The translations under genes were made by a program, and so were the position numbers. The notes under the pieces are model-generated. The model searched no databases. It worked only from the letters and a program-made list of their open reading frames with translations, and was not told where the DNA came from. DNA of 64,000 nt from Ottelia alismoides (lineage: Eukaryota > Streptophyta > Magnoliopsida > Alismatales > Hydrocharitaceae), in assembly GCA_037367405.1 (NCBI GenBank), contig JAZKJV010000600.1:1426001-1490000 (forward strand), given 5' to 3'. Shown here piece after piece: positions 24,181-35,232 of this stretch (position 1 is its first letter; every line of letters begins with the position of its first letter).

Positions 24181-25885
24181 GAAGAGGATTCAGACACTTG
24201 AGATATCAAAAATTATGTATCTTTCTTAGTTTTCATTTCTTTTCCTTTTGAAAAAAAAATTAGGAATACAATAATATTTGAAAAAAGTTTGCCTCTCTAG
24301 CAATGATGACAAAAATAAAGATAAGTCCTGGAATGTAACTTGAACATGTTTGTAACAATTAATGTGTCGTTATGAAGTTGGTCGTGATTATCATTATATC
24401 AATCATTTTCTACCATTAGTTGCTATTTTAAATTAAGTATATGGTGATACATGTCGATTCTTGAGGAGCTAAATAAGCTTAACTTAAAATAGCATCATAC
24501 GAATTCACCCGATTTGAAAGATTTTTCAAGAAGTTTAAGCATTTTTATATGACCTATAGGCATATTTATTTATTTTTACAAAGTTTTAATTGATAGAAAA
24601 TAGAATAAATAGATACTATACTAAATCTTTATGAAATGAGATACTTTTTAAATGAACTGCAAAATTAATTACTTATTTGATTAACATACGAACATTAGAA
24701 GATTTTATTTAACCTAGTAATAAAATAGTGATGAAGGGACTAACGGAAGTTATACTTTATATATAATATCTAAGCATATTAACAAACAAAGTCAACACAT
24801 TATGTGACAATGAAAAGTGAAAGTGAAGATTTAAAAATAACAAATCAAGTTTTAAATACAATTATTAAAGCAATGGGTAAGAAGTGCATATTGGATTTTT
24901 GAATTGAATTAATGAAGTTTGTTGATACAACTATGTCCTACAAAACTAAAAATATAAACAAGTAATTACATTCATGTCTTTTCTAAGAGAGAGACCTTGT
25001 GCTTCCAAAAGTACGCTAGGAGTGCTTGGAGCTTTGTACACATACAAAGGACAATGCACAAATAAACAATTATATTAATAGTAACTTGGGATGCGAAAAC
25101 TGATAATTAAAGAAATTGAGCAGCAGAGAAGAGGTTCAAATGCAATACATCACACTCGTTTTAAGGAACGTTACGACTTGTAGTACATTTCTAGGAGGCT
25201 ATATAGAGCTATAAGATTGATCTTTATTCTATGTTTTATAAAGATTATTATTTTCCCAACTTATGGTGAACCTCCCTATTGCTCCTCAATTTCCCAAGTA
25301 TACAAGGAAATGTTAGGTGTGGTTTACTCACGAGCGAGGTTGATAATTGAGGACTCATAAATACATGTAAGTCACATGATAAATGGTGCTATAAGTAATC
25401 AAATAAAAATAAGTTAAAATGGTACACTTATGCATAAACATGTGAGTTGGATTTGGCGGGTGAGAAATTTGGGTCCTAACTAAATCAGATCTGATCTAAT
25501 ATGAGTAAGAGCCATTCATGGTGTTTTAACCATATTGGATTATACACTGTTACGATTAGAGGCTATGGTTTGGGTGACATAGCTCTCAATTGGAAACTTG
25601 GCATCCCGAAGCAACTAGATGGTGACACATAACTTACACTTAGGCAGCTAAGGTTAAATATAGAGCCACTTGGAAGGCATGGCTGAGGCAAAGTGTCTCT
25701 TGGAATGCTAGTCATTCAAGTCTTGGGATCGCTTAAGTGAGAAGTGTCTAAGCTTCTAGATCAATATATAACAACCGAGGAACTTCTAGCAAGAGAATTT
25801 TCAATCTTCAGTCCTTGTTCTAATAGTTGGCATGATTTAGGAGAAACAACGTGTGTACCACATTTAGATTTCTATTCAATAGTGG
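24181..25885. other. No gene recognised
   Basis: About 1.7 kb of AT-rich DNA without a supported frame, repeat or element boundary. Confidence 0.5.
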
Positions 25886-25898
25886 CACTACAAGAAAA
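25886..25898 (+). mobile_element. Possible CACTA transposon terminus
   Basis: CACTACAAGAAAA is the terminal sequence shared by many plant CACTA (En/Spm) transposons. The following bases alternate AT-rich words such as AACAAATAATTTGG and ACGAATATTATTC, which suits a subterminal region. I did not find the opposite end (TTTTCTTGTAGTG) downstream, so it is either truncated or a chance match. Confidence 0.35.
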
Positions 25899-26249
25899 TT
25901 GACTTATCATAACAAATAATTTGGATATTCGTTATCATATATTCTAATGTTAAATGCATAACAACGAATATTATTCTTTGTAAAATTATCTTTTGTTATT
26001 GTAATTAGCAAAGAATGTTTTTTTCGTTGCCAAAGTTTCATATAATACGAGTTATCAGTTGCCTTATTCATTAGAATTTGTACTAATTAGTACTAATTTA
26101 CCAACAATTAGAGAAGAAAATTTTGACAAATCTATAATAGTTCTTATATGATTTGTTTCTAGAAATGTCACAATGAATACAATATTTGCGACGAATTCAA
26201 AGAAGTAAGTAACCAATATTACACGGTGTTACTCGGTGTGGATAATTTT

Positions 26250-27010
26250 TCCAAATGTGACTAAAGTGCATATTTCATGCATGATATTTAATGGGAAAGA
26301 AATCATTTATCCAGTCAATTTAAGGGTTGAATCAAATTATGATCGAATTGATTGTTGATTGGTATGAGAATTAAGCGAAGTAAATCAATGGAGAGGGAGA
26401 ATCTGATGCACAACTTTAGGTAAGTTGAAGGCACAAAGTTAATACGAGTATAGTCTCATGCATGCCTAGCCATCCATCATACATCACAATAATAATGCGG
26501 TTTTATGTAGTCAAAGAGAATTTGGACTATGGTAGGTCTGGTCAAGACATAGACCGTTGAATCTGGTTTAGCCTTCTAATTTCAATTGGAGTAGCTGAGA
26601 CTAACCCAATTAATCATTGTTTAATTTTTCTCATTTTCTATATAGTGTAGCATTAAAAAAAGTATATAGTTTAAGATAGGAGGGTTTTGTAAAAGGGTTT
26701 AAGATACAATCAAGGGTTTCTGATTTAGTTAGGCCGATGACTCAACTCGAAATATACAGATTTTCACGACATAGAGATAAAGTGAATGCGCAAAACTTTT
26801 GAATCTCTATCCGAAATTGGATGTTGTTTTGAATGTAATTAAAGTGCATATTTTGTGCATGAAATAGACTAGGAAGACATTATTTCTTTAGTCAACTTAA
26901 GGACTCAATCACATTATGGTTGAATTGATTATTTCTCTGATTTAGTAATTTGGCAGAGTGGGTCAATGGTGAGGGAAAATTACCTACATATAAATTTAAA
27001 TGTATTTAGG
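26250..27010 (+). repeat. Diverged direct repeats, about 170 bp each
   Basis: Copies near 26255-26430 and 26825-26995 share GTGCATATTT(C/T)(A/G)TGCATGA, then CAGTCAATTTAAGGGTTGAA-like and ATTGATT blocks in the same order and spacing. Some 400 bp of other sequence separates them. They may be parts of two overlapping or nested LTRs; the source is unknown. Confidence 0.5.
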
Positions 27011-28051
27011 TCACACACCTAATGGGTTGGTCCACTGAAAGATTGGGCTCTGTATGTAGGGGGATTTAGAATGCTGAGGAATGGGCCCTTGATCATGGAT
27101 GAGCTCACTAGGCTCGTGTAGTTGGGGCTCATGCCCGCTTAGATCTTAACTATATTAGATTCCTTTAGTCTTCACTAGCATTTAATTATTTGGCTGCGTG
27201 TTTAGAAGGGATGAGCTTTTACTGGTGGTTTATGATTCAGGGAATTGATGTTTGTTTGGATATGACTTATTTCCATGTTCATATTCACTTCATCTATATA
27301 GAGTACGAATACATACATGATTATTAATCGAACATGGAGTTAGAAAATCACATATTTACATATTCGAATGTAAAGCTTTGAACTTAGCATCTCTCAGATC
27401 GAGTATCATAAGATCCGGTTTGTCAAGAGGAAACCAACAAGAATTAGTTTCGTACAAATCGGAATTTGTTTCAAATTGATATGATTTTCAGAAGAAAGAG
27501 AAGTAAGAAGGCTTAAGATGTCATTAATCCTTAATGACCGTCATTAAGATCGATTAATCGTGATTAATGAAACTAATAATAGATCAAGGATTGCTAATCA
27601 ACATTAGCAAATACTAATCATAGATCAACAGAAGTTAAACATAAGTTACATTACGATTGGTGGGAGTTAAATCGTGATTAGTGAAAGTTAATCACGATTA
27701 GTATTAATTAAGTATCATTAGTGAATCTGGAATGTTCTAACTTAAACCCTTTATTTGGGATAAGTTTTGGCCAAACCATGGACCGCTAACCGCGGTTAAG
27801 GTCTGAACCATAGTTTTCTAAACATGGTTAGAGATTTTCTGAAGCCTAAGGGCTAGGGTTGAGAGGTAGGAAGAAGGAGTGGGAGGTGAGGAAGGAGCAC
27901 TAGCGAAGTACTACCGGGAGAATGAGGAGGAGGAAGGTATGATCCTTTCTTAGTTTTCTTTATAAGCTAGGTTTTTGATTCATCCTCTTTTCTTCCAAGT
28001 TTTATTTTCGATTCATCTTTCTTTCTGATTCGTTTTCTATTGTGGTTCAAG

Positions 28052-28325
28052 GATAAATCTTTGTAACATCCTACTTAGGTACGAGTGGCTATGCATGTCA
28101 GTGAACCCTGCGATTCATCGCACATTCACTCACCTAAGATGCGTGGTGTCTACCGATTCTCTATCACTTATGGTTCTATTCTTTCAATTCTACTTTTATA
28201 ATTATTTTGATAGATAAATCTGTGTAATACCATACTTAGGTGCAGGCGGATATGCACGTATGTGAACCCATTGATTCGTTACACATTTGCTCACCTAAGG
28301 TGCGTGGTATCTACTGATTCCTCAT
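28052..28325 (+). repeat. Two-copy tandem repeat, 161-bp period
   Basis: Copies start at 28052 (GATAAATCTTTGTAA) and 28213 (GATAAATCTGTGTAA). They share the AC(T/C)TAGGT, GTGAACCC, ATTCACTCACCTAAG-like and GCGTGGT(G/A)TCTAC blocks. Divergence is moderate. Confidence 0.75.
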
Positions 28326-28410
28326 CTCTTGTTGTTTGAGAATATTATTTCAGTTTCGTTATTGTTTATCAATGATTTTATAGAGGAAACTCTTTTCGTT
28401 TTTCTTTTGA

Positions 28411-28624
28411 AAAATATCCCTATATAAGGGGAAGCTCTGCCGAAATTTTCCTAGAAATGTGTCCTGATATAAAGAAAAACTCTACCGAAATTTTTATAGA
28501 CATATGTCCCGATATAAAGGGAAACACTACCGAAATTTTTATAGTAATAGTATAAGGGGAAAGTATGCTGAAATTTTCCTAGAAATATCACCCTATATAA
28601 GGGAAAGTTCTGCTGAAATTTTAA
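28411..28624 (+). repeat. Tandem repeat with TATATAAGG-like words
   Basis: About five head-to-tail units of 40-57 bp, each built of a TATA-like word (CCTATATAAGGG, CTGATATAAAG, CCGATATAAAG, AGTATAAGGG, CCTATATAAGGG), then a GAAA...CTCTGCCGAAATTTT block. It lies inside the Tekay-like LTR and may multiply its promoter. Confidence 0.8.
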
Positions 28625-29182
28625 GAGAAAATTATTTTCTTCGCGATCATCGTGTTCTTCGCATTCTTCGTGTTCTTCGTTCGTTCTTCATGTTCTTGAC
28701 ATGAAATTCGATCATTTCAGGAGTTGTAAATCATCTTTATCTGAAAATGAATCACGATAATGCACTGCATACGCGAGAGAGAGCTCGATTAGGTAACGAA
28801 ATCCTTCTTATTACTATTGGTTTTTCATATGAGACCACTGATATTCCTGATTGTATGTTCTTCATTATAAATAACTTTAATATGGCTATTTTTGAAAAAG
28901 TATGAAAAGATGCTTTGCGTTTTCAACTATAATAAGGTCTAAGCATAGAATGGATGCAGTGGCTCAGAACGTTAGGTATGGAAGTTAAAATGAGCATAAA
29001 TATGAGTTTATAAATATATAAATTAATTTATATTTAATGCTATACTCAATATCATGTATATGCAAATCTAGGGTTTAGTGTAAGAATTACATCATGGGAA
29101 TTGATATGTTTTGAGTTGGATCCTCAAAAAGGATTGTGTCTTATATTAAGAATGATTGGAAGTAGAACTACAGGTCGGGCAT

Positions 29183-32100
29183 TGATGAAACCCAATTTCA
29201 TCATCATAATTTCCCATTATTAACCCCCTTGCTTAAAATTATGTTAATAAAATCCAGATAAAGTCCTGTAATTAACAGAGTCTCAAATAAATTAAAAAAC
29301 CACAAAAAAATGGCAAAACAAAAATTCGTGGTGTTTTTAGCCTTAAAACTACCCTTAAAAATAGTTTGTGTCTACAGATGATCTCATCTCTAGTTTTGAT
29401 CAACACAAAACTTGTAGATCTCATCAAGATCTACAACTTTCATGGTTTGAGTTTTCTCAAATTCGGCCAATTTAACCCTCAAAAATCAAAAATACTTTCT
29501 AAATAATCTGATTGGGCCACGTGGCCCGTTCTGGGTGTGCCACGTGGCCCCGCCCTCCTTGCTTCAGCCGCCCGCGTGCTCAGCCGTTGGATCCTCCTCT
29601 GATCCAATGGCTCATATATCTCCACGCGCGTTCATTTTCCAGCCATCAGATCTCCCTCGCCTCTAATCTGATCAATCTGTAAGCGCTTTGATCAGAGCCT
29701 GCCACGTGGCGCATTTTGCGCCCTTCGATCGCGCTCCTGATCTTCCATCTCGGCCGCTCCTTCCTTTGACGCTCCTCAGCCTTTCGATCAGCCTTAAGGA
29801 ACAATCTCGGCCGCTCGCTTCCGCCGACCCTTGAGCATGACACGTGGCGCTTGCATCTGCTATTGATCGCATCGCCTCCAGCTCTAATCAAGACCGTCGC
29901 TCCGCGCCTAATTGTCAGCCGTTGGATCTCCAGATCCAACGGCCTTCAGTCGTCGTCAACCTCCGGCTTCCCTCTCTACCCACGTTCTCCATCTTCGCAG
30001 AACCCTTCGCCCTTCCCATTATCTCCATCTCCTCCGATCATCTCTCATCTCGCCAACCGCCCCACGACTTTCTCCGATCATCCCTCGTGCTCGCGCATAC
30101 CTCCACGATCCACGAACTCCCCTCCATTTGTCCCACACGTCCATCGAAACCTACGTCCTCACCACCATTTCCGCCATTTTCGTCCTCAAATACTCCACCC
30201 TCCCCCTCGATCAGCCTTGTCCGCCTTTACGTAGGGGCATGGCCCAGCCCTCCGCCACCTCCCAGTGACAGGGGGAGGTGGCTGGATCGAGCGAAGACGA
30301 CCACTGCCCCCGGTGCGACCCTCCGCCGTTCATTGCTGAGTCGCAGCGCCTCCAGGCCCACTTGAGCTGCCCTGATTAGCTGGCAGGGTTCAGCGACGAC
30401 CAGAGCTCAACCTTGGAGCTCGCGCACAAGCTTCCCACTCCGCCCCATCTCCGGTAAGTCACTTCTTCTTCCTCTGCATTTATTTTTGATTTCCCATAAT
30501 TTTCTAGGTCGATACACCCTCTTTCTCGCTCTCTTGTTCACCCCCTTAGCTCCGCCTCAACTCCATCATTCACGCTCCTACATCCGATAACTCTCTCTTT
30601 CCTCCAGACCCCCAAACCGAGTCCGACCCATCTCCTCCGCCCTCGCGGCGGAGGAGCTCCGAGCTCCCATGTTCTTCACCCCCCTATGATCTCTCACTTC
30701 AATCACGCACGCACCTTTTAGGCTTCGGCTATGTGCCTAATCCTGCAGGACGTCATCCCCTTCAATGGTCGGAAGAACATCGGAGCCAACTTCATCCGCT
30801 CCGCCTCCGACAAGACAGCTCCGATGACCGACGCCAGAGGCTCCTGGATCTTCCCCTGGTTCCCAGCTTCTCCGACATACCTTCAGGGATCTCTGGGAAG
30901 GCCCTCCGCGACCAAGAACCAGCGGCGGAGGAAGAGCTGCTTCACCGGAGCTCTACTCCCGCCGCCCCTTGCATCTGAAGAAGGAGATACAGTGGTCGTC
31001 GGATGGTCTCATCCGGTGACCATCTGACGGCCAGGATGCACCCACATCGCTTATGAGCATCTTTCACCAGCAACCGTTGGATCCTCTCGATCCAACGGCC
31101 TTCGTGCAGCCACGTAGCTCATGGTCGTCGGTTCAGGAGCCATCGGATCCTCGAAGATCTGATGGCTTAGAAGCAGCCACGTCACCCAGGAGCGCTTTCA
31201 CCAGTAGCCCTTGGATCATCATGATCCAATGGCCGTCATTCGACCACGTGGCGTTCTTTGAGCCCTCTCCGAGCCTCAGCGTCCAAGCCATGAGGTTTGG
31301 AGTTCCCGAACCACATCCGAGCCTGCAGCGAGCCCAAGCCAACATACGAGCCTAGCCGAAGCTATGCCGAGCCTCTACCGAGCCTGACCCGACCCGAGCC
31401 TGGATAGCACGTGCCTGGCACGTGTGAATCTGGGAAAATTGCAGAGACATCCACGGAATTCTTCACAATTGCAAACAGGTCATGTTTCACGTGTTGACCA
31501 TGCATGCCTGGGGTTATTTGCATTTCAACCCTCGCGGGTTTTAATAATTGTAGATATGTCCCCGCGCGTGTGGCAATTTACAAGGAAGGCCCCGCAACTT
31601 ATTTTTATTACATTTTAGTCCCTCCTAAGGACCTGTTTGTATTTATCTTTTCATGTTTTCTTTCATTTATGCCCTTGTCTTTGTTCTTGCATATCTTGAG
31701 CACCGTAATTCCGTTTCAGTTGATTTCAGTTTCATTTCGAAGCTTGTTTGATGTACTTCTTAATGGCATATTAAAATTTTCATTTTGGATACTTGAAATT
31801 TTATGTATTATTTTATTCGCCATGTGTCTCTTATTATTAACTTATGCCATGTCCACATTATCAATCAAGTTTGACACTTTAAGCAAATCTGAAATTGACT
31901 CCTATTTAATTTGCTCATCATAATTATTCTGACTTAGGGCATATTTGCATTGCATTTCCTTGCATTCACTTGCATAATAAAATAAATAAAAAATGCATGT
32001 TTATTTCTTTAATATATGGTTGTGTCTTTGCATGCTTTGACATATATATGCTTCAACTCAACTTAGTTAAATTAATGAAAATCCGAATAATCACAAGAGA

Positions 32101-32285
32101 GGCTCGTGTCCCTGAGTTCAACCTTGGTATCTTACCAAGTAAAATAAAAATAAATACGACCATCTCATTTTTATTTGACATGTATCAATCAGATGGTCCT
32201 GTGATGAGCTCGAATTGGCCCGACTACTACGACAATTCCAAGTGCTAATTCCGCACTATTAAAGGGCCGATTTTGCGGTTTATCA
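29183..32285 (+). repeat. 5' LTR of the LARD
   Basis: It starts TGATGAAACCCAATTTCATC and ends GGTTTATCA. A GC-rich island (29500-31430) carries seven CACGTG words and five GATC-containing hairpins. The island's proline- and serine-rich frames (29844-30365 and others) recur with frame breaks in the other LTR and are not taken as genes. Confidence 0.93.
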
Positions 32286-32287
32286 AA

Positions 32288-32305
32288 TGGCGTCGTTGCC
32301 GGGGA
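32288..32305 (+). other. Primer binding site, tRNA-Asp
   Basis: TGGCGTCGTTGCCGGGGA follows the LTR after AA. It matches the complement of the 3' end of plant tRNA-Asp (TGGCGCCGTTGCCGGGGA) with one mismatch. tRNA-Asp priming is typical of the Athila clade. Confidence 0.85.
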
Positions 32306-33417
32306 CACGGCTCATTTCTTATATTTTTTGGATTTTTGTTTGTTTAATTTAGTGTTCCTTTTTATAGGTCAAATGTTCACATATTTTGCATCGTAAAATT
32401 TTCTTCTCTATGGATCTCTAACTATTGTTTTTGTGGCAGGGCCCTTGATGGTTCAAGGAGGCGAGGAGCAGGACGCTTCCCGCTGCGAGGAGCTGCAAAA
32501 CATACGTGGAGCAAATAGGGAAGAAATAAAAAATGTGTGTCCCGCATTTTATTTTTTGCATGTCATGTAATAATTCGTCTTTTACAGCGGTCTTCGATTG
32601 AAGGCTCGCGATTGTAATCGAACGATCGTGGTTGTGTGGGGATCGTCCCCACTTGAGTGTCGACTTAGGACCAGGAACGCGGCTCATTGAGCGGTTTTCA
32701 TTTTTTATCTTTTACGTGCTTGTTCGTAGGTAGGACACACTTTAAATTTAGATGCACATAATCTCGCCTCACTTAGCTAAAATTAATGAAAATCATTCAC
32801 CGCTAATAGATGCATGATTAGGTGTGGCTTTTATCGACTTGCATACATATTGATTTCGGTTTTCAAAATGGCCCAAGTTTTTCACAGATTTATCACCAAA
32901 GCACTGCATGATTTATCGCTTAGCTTAGATCGCGGTTTTTATCGAATACGCGGCTTTTCTCGTTTCTTTTTCCTAGCTTAATCACCTAGGTTAATGGAAA
33001 AAGGGAATGAACGGTAGACGATGATTTCTTGATTTTTGGGCTAACCTTAATTCAGTGATAACCTTAAATAAAGTTGGGACTATTAATTTCAAGTCAACCT
33101 AAAATGGAGTAAAACTTTGGTTTTGGGAGAGCAACACCCTCGCGTACGCCTTGATTTTCACTCCACATTTTCTTCGCGTAACATCTAATGCTCTATCACC
33201 AATAAAACCGACAAGATAATAAACCAACCTCGGTTGGTTTCATGTGTGAGTTGGTGAAATTAGGGGTCTTGCTTGCTTGATTGAGCCCTGCTTGCTTCGA
33301 TACACTCCCCAGAGCCTTAGTCACTCCATTCATCTCCGTAGATTCAAACCGCTCACTTGTAAATCCATTCCTCTTCTTTGTTCCCCTTGGGTCCCTCCCA
33401 ACATCAATTTCCTTCTT

Positions 33418-33524
33418 TATACTTAGGCTAATCTCAGCCTAAGTATAGGGGGACCCGAGTCCCTGTGATTTCTCTACTCATCTTTCCTTGCCTTTATACT
33501 TAGGTTATTTCTAACCTAAGTATA
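33418..33524 (+). repeat. Two stem-loops with polypurine-like arms
   Basis: Stem 1 (33418-33447) pairs TATACTTAGGCT with AGCCTAAGTATA and is followed by GGGGG. Stem 2 (33495-33524) pairs TATACTTAGGTTA with TAACCTAAGTATA and is followed by TGGGG. The 3' arm plus G-run copies the word of the real polypurine tract (AAGTATAGGGGG). The inner base pairs differ between the stems, yet pairing is kept. Confidence 0.85.
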
Positions 33525-33593
33525 TGGGGAGCCCCTCTTAGCTCCCGTATATTTCTCTATACTTAAATGGACTTATGGACTTGTATCATCTAG

Positions 33594-33630
33594 TGCTATG
33601 AGGACATAGCAAAGTTTAAGGATAGGGGGG
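33594..33630 (+). other. Extra polypurine-tract module of the LARD
   Basis: A hairpin TGCTATG-AGGA-CATAGCA (33594-33611) is followed by AAGTTTAAGGATAGGGGGG. The true tract at 35198-35232 has the same build: hairpin ATGCTCG-AGGA-CGAGCAT, then AGTTTAAGTATAGGGGG. This looks like a second plus-strand priming site 1.6 kb upstream. Confidence 0.6.
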
Positions 33631-35197
33631 TATACCGTATATACAATTTACTTACTTTAGCTATAATCTGAAAAATTTAAAACTTTTTTGGCTAAAGTAA
33701 AATTCTTTGGACCCAGAGGACTCAAATGTTTTCACGTCTTTTCTATACTATGTTCCACTATTTTGATAAAAATATTTTTGAAAATGATTTGAAAAATGAG
33801 ATTTTTTTGTTTTGAAAAAATCTTTTGAAAATGTTTTGAAAATCTTTTATTTGTGTGACATGGTTCTGAAAATCTTTTATCTCTTTTCAAGGAAAGTTGA
33901 GTCTAACCTGTGTTTTAACTTTAAACTAAAATCCATAAAAATGAGCAAAATTCATAAAAAAATGTGTTTTTGAATGAAGGAGTTGGATTAATCCTCTACA
34001 CTTACACTTCCAACCAGGATCTGAAATGATCAAGGAAACTTAGCTTTTTGACGTCTTTGAGATTTTCGGTTAACCAGCCTTAGCCATCAGGGTCTTAGAC
34101 TTAATCATCCATATTTCCCTAGGTCTCTAGATTTGCATGCTATATTCCATGCTTAGTCTCGGACATAAAGAATATGATCAACACATCACATGCACGACTG
34201 CGGTTTTTGATGAGATGAGTTGACTTTTCACCTGAGGGATTGGGATGAGGGATTCGAGTTTGGATTTGATCTAATGATGCTCGAGGATGGGATAAAATCT
34301 TTGAAGGCTTCATGAAACCTGAGTGTCGGCAATTTTAGCCAGTATGAGAATTTCTTATACTAATCTCTTGATATTTACCTAAGTGCCAGGGTGTGAAATA
34401 AATGAAAAATGTTAATCAGTGTGCGCCAACTCTTGGTAAAAGCAGTGGAGCTAACAAAAAATATTACAAAGCAATGAAGTTTCAAAGAAAAGCTCTCATT
34501 CCACAAAGTTACATATCAAAGAGCTTCCACCAAAGGCGAGCGCTACCAAACTTTTCAAAGTGTCCACTTGGACCACCGTTATTAGGACCAGGAGTCGGGC
34601 TTGCACCAAAAAAGGGCTCTGCATCGTAAATGCTACAAGTATGGGTGTAGAAGGTACGATAGGTACTCAAAAGAGACACACCCCGGTGTACTCCTAGGAA
34701 AACAAGTGCAGACGGCTCCAACTTCTCTTGACGGATGCATTGATCAACACACAAAAAAATGTGTTGCGTAAAAGGCACTAGAAAGAATCCTTGTTCCAAT
34801 GAGAGGGAGAGAAGAAATGACACAATCCCATGCCCTCCATTACTGGCCTTCCATCTACATTTTCTAAGTCTGACAACTAAAGAGACGGTGGATCGAATGC
34901 AAGATTTGATTTATTCCCTAGTGTTGAGGATTGAGTCCTTAGGAGAATTTCTTGGATCAAGACTTTGGGTGACGATTTGACTCTACTCTCATAATCGCAG
35001 TCAACACTAAAATGTCATATCCTTTAGATTATATGTACATCAGAGAGATTCTGGAGAATTAGAGGAATTGGATACCTCTTGATTAAGGCTGGGTTGAACT
35101 CTAGAATTTTGAACCTCTAAAGTCGAGTCGACTTGATCGGATTGGATCCGGTACTCACATGCACAAGGGGGTTAATCCAACTTAGTCATTCTCTTTA

Positions 35198-35232
35198 ATG
35201 CTCGAGGACGAGCATAGTTTAAGTATAGGGGG
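35198..35232 (+). other. Hairpin and polypurine tract of the LARD
   Basis: The hairpin at 35198-35215 (loop AGGA) is followed by GTTTAAGTATAGGGGG ending at 35232, and the 3' LTR starts at the next base with TGATGAAACCC. This is the plus-strand primer for reverse transcription. A CTCGAGGACGAGC-like stem before the tract is also known from other plant gypsy elements. Confidence 0.85.

Larger units (their letters stand above)
27700..29177 (+). mobile_element. Tekay/Del-like gypsy LTR, left part (interrupted)
   Basis: This stretch continues across the LARD insertion to 38331-39285, where the LTR ends just before a tRNA-iMet primer site. It holds two kinds of tandem repeats, one with TATATAAGG words. 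The LTR start is not resolved; 27700 is only where the character of the sequence changes. I infer it is the 5' LTR of the element whose gag-protease relic lies at 39459-41314. Confidence 0.45.
32306..35197 (+). other. Non-coding internal region of the LARD
   Basis: No gag, protease, reverse transcriptase or integrase motif is seen in any frame. Apart from the stem-loops at 33418-33524 and the extra polypurine module at 33594-33630 it has no obvious structure. It may keep packaging signals. Confidence 0.75.

Noticed and set aside
29844..31355. Proline- and serine-rich frames of 100-173 codons, repeated at 35894-37450
   Set aside because: The repetition is due to the two LTRs of one element, and frame lengths differ between copies, so there is no sign of protein selection.
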